Assembly: GCF_033101155.1 (NCBI RefSeq)
Contig: NZ_JAWMPX010000016.1
Location: forward strand, 1 to 64,000
Reading direction: 5' to 3'
Length of the DNA: 64,000 bases
DNA from: Tropicimonas sp033101155
GTDB taxonomy: Bacteria > Pseudomonadota > Alphaproteobacteria > Rhodobacterales > Rhodobacteraceae
The first letter of the stretch is position 1. Every line of letters begins with the position of its first letter. The position numbers and the translations under genes are program-made. Shown here one piece after another: positions 26,927 to 35,698 of the stretch. A model generated the notes under the pieces. The model worked only from the letters and a program-made list of their open reading frames with translations, was not told the origin of the DNA and did not search any database.

Positions 26927-27651
26927 TCCGTAGCTCCCCCGTTCTTCGGGCGGAACAGGATTTCCTCGCTCGCATTGCATCCGTAGAGCGGAGTCATGTC
27001 AGTGAACCCCGGCTCGCCGGGACGGATGAACCGGACCGGGCTGAAATCATTGGACATCTCCTCGCCATTCTGGAGGAAGCTGTCAGGGCCGAGGAAGAAG
27101 AGCCGTTCCTCGACCAGCACGTATTGATTTCCGGCGACGGCGAAAATCTCCTCGCCGCTCACAGCGTCCATCGCGGTGGAGGCGAACTCCGTTTCCAACA
27201 GCTCCACGCCGTCGATCTCGACCTTGAGGCCCGTGAGCGTGTCATACCCCTGGTGAACGATGTCGCGCGTCCCTTCCGGCCCGTCCTCGCGGATCACGAA
27301 GGCATAGCTATCCGCGCCGGTCTCCAGAAGTTCGGTCAGCGAGGCCGGATCCGGCGCGTCGCCGACGAGATGCTCGCGGGTGCCGTCCCGGTAATACTGG
27401 CTGTCCAGCCACTGGAAATCGTGATCATAGACAGAGAGCGAAAAGACCCCTTCGCTGTCGTAATGCACTTCCCAGACCGTGCCATCCGGAGCCTTCTCGC
27501 AGCGCCAGTAATGCGACACGCCGCAGTTCTTTTGCTGCACCGTCAGGAAAGCTTCGCACCCCGCGGGCACCTCCACGGTCTCCGCCCGCGCCGACGCCGA
27601 CAGCGTTACGGCACACGCGACAATCCAGATCCCTGTCAGATGTCGAACCAC
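26923..27651 (-). CDS. Secreted hypothetical protein in the glt operon
   Basis: A 242-residue exported protein. It starts at GTG (GTG GTT CGA CAT), with a signal peptide (VVRHLTGIWIVACAVTLSASARA, cleavage near ARA-ET, about residue 23). The mature part has cysteines in VPAGCEAF, QKNCGVSHYWRCEK and YGCNASEE, suggesting disulphides, and beta-rich DGTVWEVHYDSEG stretches. No catalytic motif is recognised. It sits between gltD (32 nt gap) and the GFA gene (4-nt overlap). Its function there is unknown. Confidence 0.8.
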   Translation of the reverse strand: MVRHLTGIWIVACAVTLSASARAETVEVPAGCEAFLTVQQKNCGVSHYWRCEKAPDGTVWEVHYDSEGVFSLSVYDHDFQWLDSQYYRDGTREHLVGDAPDPASLTELLETGADSYAFVIREDGPEGTRDIVHQGYDTLTGLKVEIDGVELLETEFASTAMDAVSGEEIFAVAGNQYVLVEERLFFLGPDSFLQNGEEMSNDFSPVRFIRPGEPGFTDMTPLYGCNASEEILFRPKNGGATE

Positions 27652-27682
27652 GTTCCGATCCCTTCCTGCGCCCGGAGCGGCC

Positions 27683-29119
27683 CTACTCGGCCGCCACACC
27701 ATGCTTGGCTGCATCGAACCGCTCGATCATCGCATCGGCCGCTTCGCGTCCATCACGGATCGCCCAGACAACAAGCGAGGCGCCGCGCACGATGTCGCCG
27801 ACCGCGAAGACGCCCGGCATGGAGGTCTCGTGGCTGCGGAAGTCCGCCTTGATCGTGCCCCAGCGGGTCACTTCAAGTTGAGGCGTGCCCCAGAGCGACG
27901 GAATTTCCTCCGGCTCGAAGCCAAGCGCCTTGATGACGAGATCGGCCTCCTCGACATAATCGGCCCCCTCGATCACCTCGGGACGCTGACGGCCAGAGGC
28001 ATCCGGCGCACCGAGGCGCATCTTCTGCACCATCACGCCCGAAACCGGCTCGCCGGTGAAGCCCTTCGGTGCGGTCAGCCATTCGAAGACAACGCCTTCT
28101 TCCTCGGCATTCTGCACCTCACGCAGCGAGCCCGGCATGTTCGCCCGGTCGCGGCGATAGAGGCATTTTACCGAAGTCGCCCCCTGCCGGATCGCCGTGC
28201 GAACGCAATCCATCGCCGTATCACCGCCACCGATGACAACGACCTTGCGTCCCTCGGCATTCAGCTCGCCGCTGTCATATTCCGGCACCGCATCGCCGAA
28301 ACTCTTCCGATTGGAGGCCGTCAGGTAGTCAATCGCCCGGACGATCCCCTTGGCTCCGGAGCCCGGCGCCTGCAGGTCGCGCGTCTTGTAGACGCCGGTC
28401 GCGATCAACACCGAGTCGTGCTTCTCGCGAATCTCGGCAAAGGAGATGTCCTCGCCGACATTGCAATTCAGCACGAAACTCACGCCGCCCTGCTCAAGCT
28501 GCTCGTTGCGGCGCATGACAATGTCCTTCTCGAGCTTGAAGCCCGGAATGCCATAGGTCAGCAGCCCGCCCGCGCGGTCGTAGCGATCATAGACGGTCAC
28601 CTGCACGCCGGCGCGCCGCAGCCTGTCCGCCGCGGCCAGCCCGCCTGGGCCGGCGCCGATGATGCCGACACTTTCGACCCGTTCGGTCAACGGCGTGATC
28701 GGCTGCACCCAGCCGTTTTCCCACGCCGTGTCGGTGATGTATTTCTCCACTGCACCGATCGTCACGGTGCCATGCCCGGACTGCTCGATCACGCAATTGC
28801 CTTCGCAGAGACGGTCCTGCGGACAGATCCGTCCACAGATCTCCGGGAAGGTGTTGGTCAGTTGGCTGACCTCATAGGCTTCCTGCAGACGGCCCTCGGC
28901 CGTCATGCGGAGCCAGTCGGGGATATTGTTGTGCAGCGGGCAATGCGACTGGCAGTACGGCACTCCGCACTGGCTACACCGACCGGCCTGCTCTTCGGCT
29001 TTTGCCTCGGCAAATTCGCCATAGATCTCCAGGAAGTCATGCGCCCTCTGGTCAGCCTCGCGCTTGGCGGGCATCTGCTTGTCCACGGACACAAATTGGA
29101 GCATTCGCTGTTTGGCCAC
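27683..29119 (-). CDS. gltD: Glutamate synthase (NADPH) small subunit
   Basis: It feeds electrons from NADPH through FAD and two [4Fe-4S] clusters to the large subunit. The 478-residue protein has the N-terminal cysteine array CSQCGVPYCQSHCPL and CGRICPQDRLCEGNCV, the FAD motif VGIIGAGPGGLAAADRL, and the NADPH motif VVVIGGGDTAMDCVRTA, plus the C-terminal GVFAVGDIVRGASLVVWAI FAD loop in pieces. It is the first gene of the gltD-to-gltB unit, which is unusual since gltB more often leads. Confidence 0.97.
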   Translation of the reverse strand: MAKQRMLQFVSVDKQMPAKREADQRAHDFLEIYGEFAEAKAEEQAGRCSQCGVPYCQSHCPLHNNIPDWLRMTAEGRLQEAYEVSQLTNTFPEICGRICPQDRLCEGNCVIEQSGHGTVTIGAVEKYITDTAWENGWVQPITPLTERVESVGIIGAGPGGLAAADRLRRAGVQVTVYDRYDRAGGLLTYGIPGFKLEKDIVMRRNEQLEQGGVSFVLNCNVGEDISFAEIREKHDSVLIATGVYKTRDLQAPGSGAKGIVRAIDYLTASNRKSFGDAVPEYDSGELNAEGRKVVVIGGGDTAMDCVRTAIRQGATSVKCLYRRDRANMPGSLREVQNAEEEGVVFEWLTAPKGFTGEPVSGVMVQKMRLGAPDASGRQRPEVIEGADYVEEADLVIKALGFEPEEIPSLWGTPQLEVTRWGTIKADFRSHETSMPGVFAVGDIVRGASLVVWAIRDGREAADAMIERFDAAKHGVAAE

Positions 29120-29336
29120 TGGCTGCCTCCATCATTCAGTCCGCGCTGCTTACACCCCTGCGACAGGGAAATAAAGTCATAAAGCATGACCTATTTGCAG
29201 GAAAGCCCCCTCCAATCCATACAACTTACGCCGCGTCGCCCCAAATTTAGGTCAGCATACGCGCCATACATGATCTCTTTCCATTCGAAATCATCCGGTT
29301 ACAGTGCGCGCGATTTTCCCAAGAGGCCGCGCTCAG

Positions 29337-30140
29337 ATGACCCTGTTTCACATTCTTCTTGTCGCTGTAATTCAGGGCCTTACCGAATTCCTGCCTGTTT
29401 CCTCTTCCGGCCACCTGATTCTTCTGCCCAGCCTGACCAACCTTGACGACCAGGGCCTGACAATCGATGTCGCCACCCATGTCGGTACGCTCTTCGCGGT
29501 CATCCTCTATTTCTGGTCGGATGTGAGAACCGCGCTTGGCGGCGTACCGCGCCTCATGACCGGCAAGGCAGACACGCCCGGCGCGCGCCTCGCTCTCCTG
29601 CTGGCCATCGCCACAATCCCGGTCGTAGTCGCCGGTCTGGCCCTGAAAGTGACCGGTCTCGACGAGGCTATGCGCTCCATCGCTGTGATTGGCTGGACGA
29701 TGCTGGTCTTCGGCCTTGTCCTATACTGGGCGGACCAGAAGGGCGCGCAGGATCTCAAGGCCGAAGAGTGGTCCATGAAACATGCCTGGATCATGGGTCT
29801 CTGGCAGGCCGTGGCGCTGATCCCCGGCACGTCCCGCTCGGGCATCACCATCACCGGCGCCCGGCATCTCGGCTATGAGCGTTCGGATGCGGCACGTATC
29901 GCGATGCTGATGTCGATCCCGACCATCATCGCCTCGGGCACGCTGCTCGGCCTCGAAGTGATCTCGGATGGTAACATGGCGCTCCTGAAGGACGCCTCCA
30001 TCGCCGCCGGATTCGCCTTCGTCGCAGCCCTGCTCGCACTGAGCCTGATGATGCGCCTGCTGCGTTCGACCAGCTTCACGCCTTTCGTGATCTACCGCGT
30101 CGTGCTTGGGCTGGCAGTGCTCTGGATCGCCTATTCCTGA
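29337..30140 (+). CDS. uppP: Undecaprenyl-diphosphate phosphatase
   Basis: It recycles the lipid carrier of cell-wall synthesis by removing a phosphate from undecaprenyl diphosphate (BacA family). The 267-residue polytopic membrane protein has the two active-site motifs: QGLTEFLPVSSSGHL near the N-terminus and PGTSRSGITITGARHLG in the middle. Length is standard. The start at 29337 is preceded by AAGAGG; a frame 11 codons longer exists but is not needed. It is divergent from gltD. Confidence 0.97.
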   Translation: MTLFHILLVAVIQGLTEFLPVSSSGHLILLPSLTNLDDQGLTIDVATHVGTLFAVILYFWSDVRTALGGVPRLMTGKADTPGARLALLLAIATIPVVVAGLALKVTGLDEAMRSIAVIGWTMLVFGLVLYWADQKGAQDLKAEEWSMKHAWIMGLWQAVALIPGTSRSGITITGARHLGYERSDAARIAMLMSIPTIIASGTLLGLEVISDGNMALLKDASIAAGFAFVAALLALSLMMRLLRSTSFTPFVIYRVVLGLAVLWIAYS

Positions 30141-30149
30141 ACGAGAAAG

Positions 30150-30168
30150 GCCGGCGCGAGGCCGGCCC
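30150..30168. terminator. Bidirectional hairpin between uppP and NDUFA9-like gene
   Basis: GGCCGGC pairs with GCCGGCC around a 5-nt loop. On the minus strand it is followed by TTTCTC, on the plus strand by CTTGCTT, so it can serve both convergent genes. Confidence 0.65.
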
Positions 30169-30193
30169 TTGCTTCCATGAAGATCGAAGACTG

Positions 30194-31174
30194 TCAGACC
30201 TTCAGGTTATCCGCTGATTCCTTCAAGGTTTCGAACTGTCCGGTCGGGCGATAGCGCCAGAGATACTCCGGCAGGACCGACCCGGCAGCAATCGGCTCGA
30301 TCCCGAGCTCGGCAAAGCCTTGCGCCCCATCAGAAACGACATTGTCATGCGCCAGGTTCTTGATCTGGTCGCGGGTCAGCGGCGCGTCGATATTTCCGAA
30401 GCTGATCTTCTGGATCACACCGAACGTCCCGGCCATGAGATTGGCGATTCCCTTGGGCATGTCGTAGATCAGCTTGCCATCGCGCCGCACGATCCGAAGC
30501 ATAAGCCGCATCCAGTCGCGGAAAGAGGCCACATCCGGCCCGCCCAGTTCATAGATCCCCGGGGCCGCATCCGTCACACCCGCGACGGCCGCCTTGGCGA
30601 CATCGTCGACATAGACCGGTTGGAATTTCGTGTCTGCCCCGATGATATTGAGCACCGGACCGAAGCGGGACATGGACGCGAAACGATTGAAGAAATTGTC
30701 CTCAGGCCCGAAGACGACGGATGGCCGGAGGATCACCGCGTTGGGCACATGGCGCAGAACGGCAGCCTCCCCGGCGGCTTTGGTCCGGGAATATTCCGCC
30801 TCGGCTTGCGCATCCGCACCGATCGCGGAGATATGAACCATCTTTTCAATTCCTGCCGCCGCAGCCAGCCGCGCCACCCGTTCGGCTCCCTCGACATGAA
30901 CACTGTCAAAGCTGTTCTTTCGGAAGGCCGCGAGAATTCCGACACAGTTGATAACAGCGTCGGCCCCCAGCATTGCGGCTTCAACGGACGCTTCATCGCG
31001 GATATTGCAGGCAACCGGCTCAACCTGCCCGACCTCGCCATAGGTGCGCACATACAGGTTCTCATCTGGCACCCGCGTTGCGACCCTGACGCGCCAGCCA
31101 TCCTTGGCCATGCGGCGCGCGATATAGCGTCCTACAAAACCGGAGCCGCCATAAATCGTGACGAGCTTGGACAT
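30194..31174 (-). CDS. Complex I NDUFA9-subunit family protein
   Basis: A 326-residue atypical SDR. It has the NAD(P) motif VTIYGGSGFVGRYIARRMA at the N-terminus and VHISAIGADAQAEAEYSRTKAAGE as the SDR active-site region, followed by ILRPSVVFGPEDNFFNRFA. This is the alphaproteobacterial relative of mitochondrial NDUFA9/39-kDa, sometimes found in complex I of Paracoccus-type bacteria. A role in complex I assembly or stability is inferred from family membership only. The start at 31174 follows GGAGGAAGCCC. Confidence 0.9.
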   Translation of the reverse strand: MSKLVTIYGGSGFVGRYIARRMAKDGWRVRVATRVPDENLYVRTYGEVGQVEPVACNIRDEASVEAAMLGADAVINCVGILAAFRKNSFDSVHVEGAERVARLAAAAGIEKMVHISAIGADAQAEAEYSRTKAAGEAAVLRHVPNAVILRPSVVFGPEDNFFNRFASMSRFGPVLNIIGADTKFQPVYVDDVAKAAVAGVTDAAPGIYELGGPDVASFRDWMRLMLRIVRRDGKLIYDMPKGIANLMAGTFGVIQKISFGNIDAPLTRDQIKNLAHDNVVSDGAQGFAELGIEPIAAGSVLPEYLWRYRPTGQFETLKESADNLKV

Positions 31175-31310
31175 TTGGGCTTCCTCCGTTCGGTGGCTTG
31201 CGCTTCGAGATAGCGCCGCAATGGCTAGGGAACAAGCAGCGATTGCGTCGCGGCTGTATCGAAACTGCACACCCGATCGGGTGGCTTCTTAAAAAAGCGC
31301 CCAATAGCCG

Positions 31311-31337
31311 TTGACACCCCCTGAGACCGGATATAAT
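31311..31337 (+). promoter_or_regulatory. tRNA-Leu promoter
   Basis: TTGACA (31311-31316) and TATAAT (31332-31337) are exact consensus hexamers with a 15-nt spacer, placing transcription start about 13 nt before the mature tRNA 5' end. Confidence 0.7.
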
Positions 31338-31356
31338 CACCGCGCTCACGACACCT

Positions 31357-31443
31357 GCCCAGGTGGCGGAATTGGTAGACGCGCTAGCTTCAGGTGCTAG
31401 TGTCCGTATGGACGTGGAGGTTCGAGTCCTCTCCTGGGCACCA
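31357..31443 (+). tRNA. tRNA-Leu (anticodon CAG)
   Basis: An 87-nt class II tRNA. The acceptor stem GCCCAGG pairs with CCTGGGC, the D-loop region is GTGGCGGAATTGGTAGACGC-like, and the anticodon stem CTAGC/GCTAG closes the 7-nt loop TTCAGGT with anticodon CAG. A long variable arm (TGTCCGTATGGACG) and the TTCGAGT T-loop follow. CCA is encoded. Its last 20 bases are the left attachment site of the integrative element that follows. Confidence 0.97.
31424..31443 (+). repeat. attL: tRNA 3'-end core repeat
   Basis: GAGTCCTCTCCTGGGCACCA, from the T-arm to CCA, recurs exactly at 38480-38499. The tRNA-side copy keeps the tRNA functional after integration. The next bases differ (TTT here, CCC at the other copy), so the identity block is 20 bp. 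Confidence 0.9.
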
Positions 31444-31499
31444 TTTCCCCCTCAAGAACCCCTTAAATCATTGGTTTCGCTAGGCGTTCGGCTGGCGTT

Positions 31500-31531
31500 G
31501 TGGGAACTTTTGTGGGAACACGGGTGGGAAA
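31500..31531 (+). repeat. Arm-type repeats near attL
   Basis: Three direct copies of GTGGGAAC lie between the tRNA and the integrase: 31500-31507 and 31512-31519 exact, 31524-31531 with A as the last base. The same octamer occurs near attR. Such short repeats flanking the core are what tyrosine integrases of the lambda type bind with their N-terminal arm domain. Confidence 0.65.
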
Positions 31532-31534
31532 AAG

Positions 31535-32893
31535 ATGGTGGTCGTGGTGAAGCTGAAACACGTCGAAGAGAGAAAAGGCGGGACCAAGAGGTTCTTCCGC
31601 CGCTGGCCCAAAGACGTTAGAGACAAGCTCCCCAGTGACGGCATGAAGGTGACCATGAAGGCCCGTGAAGGGGCCGCGATGGTATCGGAGCAAGCCAAGC
31701 TGGTCAGAGAGTTCGATCACCGAGTCGCTATAGCCCGCAAGGAGACCACCCCAGCGCCCCGTGAGCAACACCGCATGGACAAGGCCGAAGCTGACCAGAT
31801 GGTGTCCGAAGTGGTCGGTCTTGAAGGGCAAGAGGATGACCGCAGGGATGTCTTAGCTGAGTCGCTCGTCAGAATAGGCTATCGCCCCGAAGTGGTCCGT
31901 CTGGTATTGGATGGGGCCGCGAAACCCCCTTCGGTCACCCTTGAGGATGCCCGCCAGCACTACCTGAAAGAGGTGATAGGGGCCGACCAACAGAAGCAGA
32001 ACAGACTTGATCGCGTTTGCAGGCGGCTGGTGGAACAATGGGGGCCACTGGACCAAGTTACCATAGCAGCCCTAACCCCTGAGCAGGTACGGGACCTCCG
32101 AGACGTTATGCTTTCCTCGGCCTCCAACAAGGGGAAGCCGCTTACGCCCGCGACCGTGAAGCGTGAACTTGGGATGGCGAAGGCGATGGTGAATGAAATC
32201 ATCGAAGCCCTCAGGTTAGAACGGGAGCTAGACAATCCCTTCCGCATCAAGATGCCCGCCGAGGAGATTGTCAGTGGTTATGGTGAGGAACGAGAGTCGC
32301 TCCCAGCTGACGTTCTCTCTGCCATGAGAGCGCAGTTACTCGGTCATTGCGCTACCCCAGAGCTTGTCCTGATCTGGCGAATTATGACCGGTACCGGCGC
32401 GCGGCTGGGCGAGGTAACGGGGCTGGAAATCGGCGACGTTGTCCTCGGCCATGAGTTCCCCCACGTCCACCTCCGCTTCAACTCCATCCGGCGTCTGAAG
32501 AACAAGTCATCAATCCGCAAGGTGCCCCTCTCAAGTGACGCTCTTGCTGCCGCAAGGGGGGCATTGGTCGTCCGTGAGGGAGCAGCATCAGGCGAGCCGC
32601 TATTCCCGCGCTATGGCAAGCCTAGGGGTGCTGACGGGGCGTCTCAGGCGTTAATGAAACACCTGCGGAAGGTGACGACCAACGACAAGCACACCAACCA
32701 CTCCCTCCGTCATTGTATGAAAGACTGGTTGGTCTCGGCTGACGTGCCTGACCTCGTTCAACAAATCCTCCTTGGCCACAAGCGGGAGGGGACGGGAAAC
32801 ACCGCCTATGGTAGCGAGCGCGCTAGGTTGGGGGTCTGTAGCCGCGCCCTGTTGTCGGTGGACGCGCTGGGCGTCATCCCAGAATGGGGCTAG
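31535..32893 (+). CDS. int: Tyrosine recombinase (island integrase)
   Basis: A 452-residue site-specific recombinase that would integrate and excise the element at tRNA-Leu. The N-terminal 130 residues are basic (arm-binding/DUF6538-like), 130-230 form the core-binding SAM-like domain, and the catalytic domain has Arg290 (TGTGARLGEV), Lys329 (SIRKVPLS), His389-x-x-Arg392 (HSLRHC), His415 (LLGHKREG) and nucleophile Tyr425 (TAYGS). All catalytic residues are intact. It starts 92 nt after the tRNA with three arm-type repeats in between, so its expression may be controlled by its own binding. No excisionase gene is recognised. Confidence 0.93.
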   Translation: MVVVVKLKHVEERKGGTKRFFRRWPKDVRDKLPSDGMKVTMKAREGAAMVSEQAKLVREFDHRVAIARKETTPAPREQHRMDKAEADQMVSEVVGLEGQEDDRRDVLAESLVRIGYRPEVVRLVLDGAAKPPSVTLEDARQHYLKEVIGADQQKQNRLDRVCRRLVEQWGPLDQVTIAALTPEQVRDLRDVMLSSASNKGKPLTPATVKRELGMAKAMVNEIIEALRLERELDNPFRIKMPAEEIVSGYGEERESLPADVLSAMRAQLLGHCATPELVLIWRIMTGTGARLGEVTGLEIGDVVLGHEFPHVHLRFNSIRRLKNKSSIRKVPLSSDALAAARGALVVREGAASGEPLFPRYGKPRGADGASQALMKHLRKVTTNDKHTNHSLRHCMKDWLVSADVPDLVQQILLGHKREGTGNTAYGSERARLGVCSRALLSVDALGVIPEWG

Positions 32894-33171
32894 TCTTCGG
32901 GTCTCCCCACGGGTCGCCTTTCCGGTAGCCCCTGATGCTCCACCCAAGCCGAAGCTCTGGTAGCCTGCTCCCTCGCCTCCATGGCTTGCCTGCCTCGCTC
33001 TCGCTGCTTTCTCTTGGCCTCCTTTGCCGCCTGCCTGTCGGCCTTCTGAGCGGCGTAGAGGCTTTGCCCTGACAGGCCCGCGTAGGGGGCCATGGAGGCA
33101 GCCCTTGCGGCCTCCTCAAGCTCAAGCCGTTCCATCTCTTCCAACAGCCGTTTCCTTCGCGTTGGTGTCAT
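32890..33171 (-). CDS. Small helical hypothetical protein (93 aa)
   Basis: A 93-residue, highly charged protein rich in Arg, Glu and Ala with a long predicted helix or coiled coil (RKRLLEEMERLELEEAARAA; KADRQAAKEAKRKQRERGRQ). GAAGGAG lies 9 nt before the ATG, so it is probably translated. Its end overlaps the convergent integrase end by 4 nt. Family not recognised. It is the last gene of the element's minus-strand block. Confidence 0.6.
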   Translation of the reverse strand: MTPTRRKRLLEEMERLELEEAARAASMAPYAGLSGQSLYAAQKADRQAAKEAKRKQRERGRQAMEAREQATRASAWVEHQGLPERRPVGRPED

Positions 33172-33252
33172 TCGGTGAACTCCTTCGTGTTTCTGGTGGT
33201 GTTGGTGGTGGGGCCGGTCGCTGATCTCCCTCTACCAGTCCCTCAGGTGCAC

Positions 33253-34278
33253 CTACAGGAACGTGATAAGCTGCTGACGAACAGCCACCCGCCACGGCAC
33301 CTCGGTCCCGTCTGGGAGGGTCACCAGTATGCTGCCGTCAGGTCGCACCGTATGGCCGTATTCGCCCTCGTCCAGCGCCGCCTTCACTTCGTCGGGCTGG
33401 AACTGGTCCATGCGTTCGAGGTAGCGGTCGGCGAGGTCATCCATTCCTGAGGTGCCCCTGTTCGTCGCCCAATCGCGGGCCACGTCTTGGACCATCTCAA
33501 CGGCCCTGCGGTCGCTAGTGAGGAAGCGGTCGAAGGCTTCGTTTTCGAAACCGCCAACGCGAGACGCGAACTCCTCGACACCGGCTTGATAGAGACCAGC
33601 GTGAAGGGCTTCGACCTGTTCGCCCATCTCGTCTGGCTCCATGCCCGCGTCTTTGGCCATTCGTTCGATCACGCGGGGGATAACCTCCCCTTGGTGGATG
33701 ACAGACTCGACCATGTTGATTTGGGATTGGGGCGAGGTGGTCTCCGCGATCTTCGCAGCCAGGGCTTCAGTGTTCACGTCTACGGCCCCCTCGGTCGGCT
33801 GTTCATTGCCCTCCGGGGCGGCGTTCGGGTTCTCTTGCTGGGCTTCGTCCTGCGTTTGGTCTTGCGGGGCAGGTGCCGCCTCAGGCTTTCCCGGCTGGGC
33901 TACGGTCGCACTTCCTTCGCGGTAGCCCCCGTTGCCGTCCCTTTCAAGGAATCCAAGGGAGATGGCCGTTGCGATGTTCGTTCGCATGCCACCAACATCT
34001 ACCGTGTCGTTGTTCGTGAGGGGCCGCGCATGGATGACGCCATTGCCAGCGTCTCGGGCCGTGCCGAGTATGTCGTTGCGGCCCTGATAGGTTTCTTGAC
34101 TGCTGACATTGTAACCACCCGACAGGGACTGCTTCATTGTTGCGTTCCCGTCGCCGTCGAAGGTGAGTTCAACTCCTCCACCACCGACCACAGCGCGGAC
34201 TTCATGCGCGGTGTTCTCGGAGGCGAGGTTGGAGGGGGTGGGATTGATGGGGCCTTCTGCGTTGTACCAGCCAGACAT
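33253..34278 (-). CDS. Unrecognised acidic island protein (341 aa)
   Basis: An acidic protein with three parts. Residues 1-125 are Gly/Asn-rich (MSGWYNAEGPINPTPSN, VGGGGVELTFDGDGN, GMRTNIATAISLGFLERDGNGG). Residues 125-170 form a Pro/Gln/Glu-rich linker (KPEAAPAPQDQTQDEAQQEN). Residues 175-341 are helical and end in a small beta unit (VRPDGSILVTLPDGTEVPWR). No signal peptide or catalytic motif is seen. The acidic linker and helices remind me of phage scaffold or minor structural proteins, but this is only a resemblance. It has a GAAAGGA ribosome binding site. Confidence 0.7.
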   Translation of the reverse strand: MSGWYNAEGPINPTPSNLASENTAHEVRAVVGGGGVELTFDGDGNATMKQSLSGGYNVSSQETYQGRNDILGTARDAGNGVIHARPLTNNDTVDVGGMRTNIATAISLGFLERDGNGGYREGSATVAQPGKPEAAPAPQDQTQDEAQQENPNAAPEGNEQPTEGAVDVNTEALAAKIAETTSPQSQINMVESVIHQGEVIPRVIERMAKDAGMEPDEMGEQVEALHAGLYQAGVEEFASRVGGFENEAFDRFLTSDRRAVEMVQDVARDWATNRGTSGMDDLADRYLERMDQFQPDEVKAALDEGEYGHTVRPDGSILVTLPDGTEVPWRVAVRQQLITFL

Positions 34279-34330
34279 AGGCTATCCTTTCTCAAGTGTG
34301 ATGATGATTGTTCGGGACCAGCGACGGGTG

Positions 34331-34693
34331 TCACCTGGCCGGGGCGAACTCTTCTCGGTGGAGGAGTTCAGGGAGGGAGGCCGCGACCAGAGCGGACAGA
34401 ACGTCAGCTTGGGAGACCTCCTTGTCGTTGCGGGCGAGATAGTTGGCTTGCAGTTCTCCGACTGCGACAGCCACTTCCGGGCGCACCCGCATGGATGCCC
34501 ATCGCTGAGGCCGTCCGTTTGCCCAATGCTCCGCCTCCCACTTGTCCATGCGGGCGGAGTAAACGGGCCATCCGAGGGACTTCATGAGGACGCTGCGAAG
34601 CTGTCGGTTGAAGCGTGAACGGGCCTTGAGGCCGACCTTGCGGGCTTCCGCTTCGGGGCGCTTGGCAATGGCCGTGAGGGGGGCTGATTTCAT
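34331..34693 (-). CDS. Possible ribbon-helix-helix protein (120 aa)
   Basis: A 120-residue basic protein. The C-terminal part reads MRVRPEVAVAVGELQANYLA...VSQADVLSALVAASLPELL, the strand-helix-helix pattern expected of ribbon-helix-helix DNA binders, with a basic N-terminus (KARSRFNRQLRSVLMKSLG). GGAAGGA precedes the start. It lies between the 341-aa gene (52 nt) and the ParB-like gene and could be a regulator of this block or a partition-type partner. The fold call is tentative. Confidence 0.6.
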   Translation of the reverse strand: MKSAPLTAIAKRPEAEARKVGLKARSRFNRQLRSVLMKSLGWPVYSARMDKWEAEHWANGRPQRWASMRVRPEVAVAVGELQANYLARNDKEVSQADVLSALVAASLPELLHREEFAPAR

Positions 34694-34831
34694 GGTCTAT
34701 CCTTCCGGGTTCTGCTCAATAAGAAGGCCGGGAACGGAGATTTCCGCGCCCGACCCAACCCTTTGATTTCGTTAAATGTGCCACATGGGAGCCGCGCAAC
34801 TTGCGCTCCTATACATGTGCGTGGTGGTGGT

Positions 34832-35698
34832 TCAGAAACCGGCTTCCTCACTACCTCTCGGGTCCATCTTCAGGTCATCTTCCTCAAGGAATATCTCGTC
34901 CCCGCCATCGGTTCTTAGGTAATCAATGAGGTAGCGCATCTGTTGAATGCCAAGCGCCTCCTCCAGCGCGTCCGCGAGGGTTGCCAAGTCTTTCGTGAAG
35001 TTGCTGTTGAGGGTCTGTCGGAAGCCTTTCGCTAGGGCCGTGACCATCTCCGCCTTCTGCTCGTCAGTCGGTGGGCAATACTCCTTGACCTCTTTCGGCC
35101 ACCGAAGGTCTTTTCGCCAGTCCAGCGAAGGGGTGTCGTTCGCGTCCCTGAAGGCCTTCCGTTGTCGGCGCATTGTGAGAATGGTCCGAGGGGAAATCCC
35201 GGAGGCTGCGGCCAGTCGGGGTTTCGGGATGCTGTCCCCAAACTCCCAGACCATCCGCCAAGCAGCGTTCGACCGCTCCGAATAGGTGAGCGGAAGGGTC
35301 TCCTTCGAGTTGCTCTGAAGAGCAATCAACAGGGCCTCCGCCTTGGTCACCGCGTAGATGCGGGCGGGGATGGTAACAGGGGTCGGTTTCTTGCCGAGCT
35401 TCTTCCGGTCCTTCGTCGCTTGCTCTGCGCGATACGCTGCAATCCTGTATCGACCATCCAGCACGACAAGCCGTCCAGTCGTTCCACCTTGGCCATCGAC
35501 CTCCTGCCAGAGCTTGACGGGGTCCAACAGCCCACCGTTCTTCAGGACGGTCCTCAGGTGCTGTAAGTGGGTCCCGCTAACACGCCCCTTCGGCTGTTTG
35601 TTCAGGTCCACCTTCCGGCGCTGCTCACGCATGCTGAAGGTATCGTCCAGGGCGATCTGGTCGAAGGTGACGGTGGTGACGTTGCTCTGCAATCGCAT
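34832..35698 (-). CDS. ParB-like N-terminal domain protein with HTH
   Basis: A 288-residue protein with a ParB/Srx-like domain: GTHLQHLRTVLKNGGLLDPVKLW followed by LVVLDGRYRIAAYRAEQA, which matches the ParB box pattern of a DGxxRxxA loop. Then comes a helix-turn-helix (RLAAASGISPRTILTMRRQRK, around 165-185) and an acidic C-terminus. There is no ParA partner in the element, so classical partition is unlikely; transcriptional control, a ParB-type CTPase or nuclease role are options. It heads the minus-strand block behind 390 bases of non-coding DNA. Confidence 0.75.
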   Translation of the reverse strand: MRLQSNVTTVTFDQIALDDTFSMREQRRKVDLNKQPKGRVSGTHLQHLRTVLKNGGLLDPVKLWQEVDGQGGTTGRLVVLDGRYRIAAYRAEQATKDRKKLGKKPTPVTIPARIYAVTKAEALLIALQSNSKETLPLTYSERSNAAWRMVWEFGDSIPKPRLAAASGISPRTILTMRRQRKAFRDANDTPSLDWRKDLRWPKEVKEYCPPTDEQKAEMVTALAKGFRQTLNSNFTKDLATLADALEEALGIQQMRYLIDYLRTDGGDEIFLEEDDLKMDPRGSEEAGF

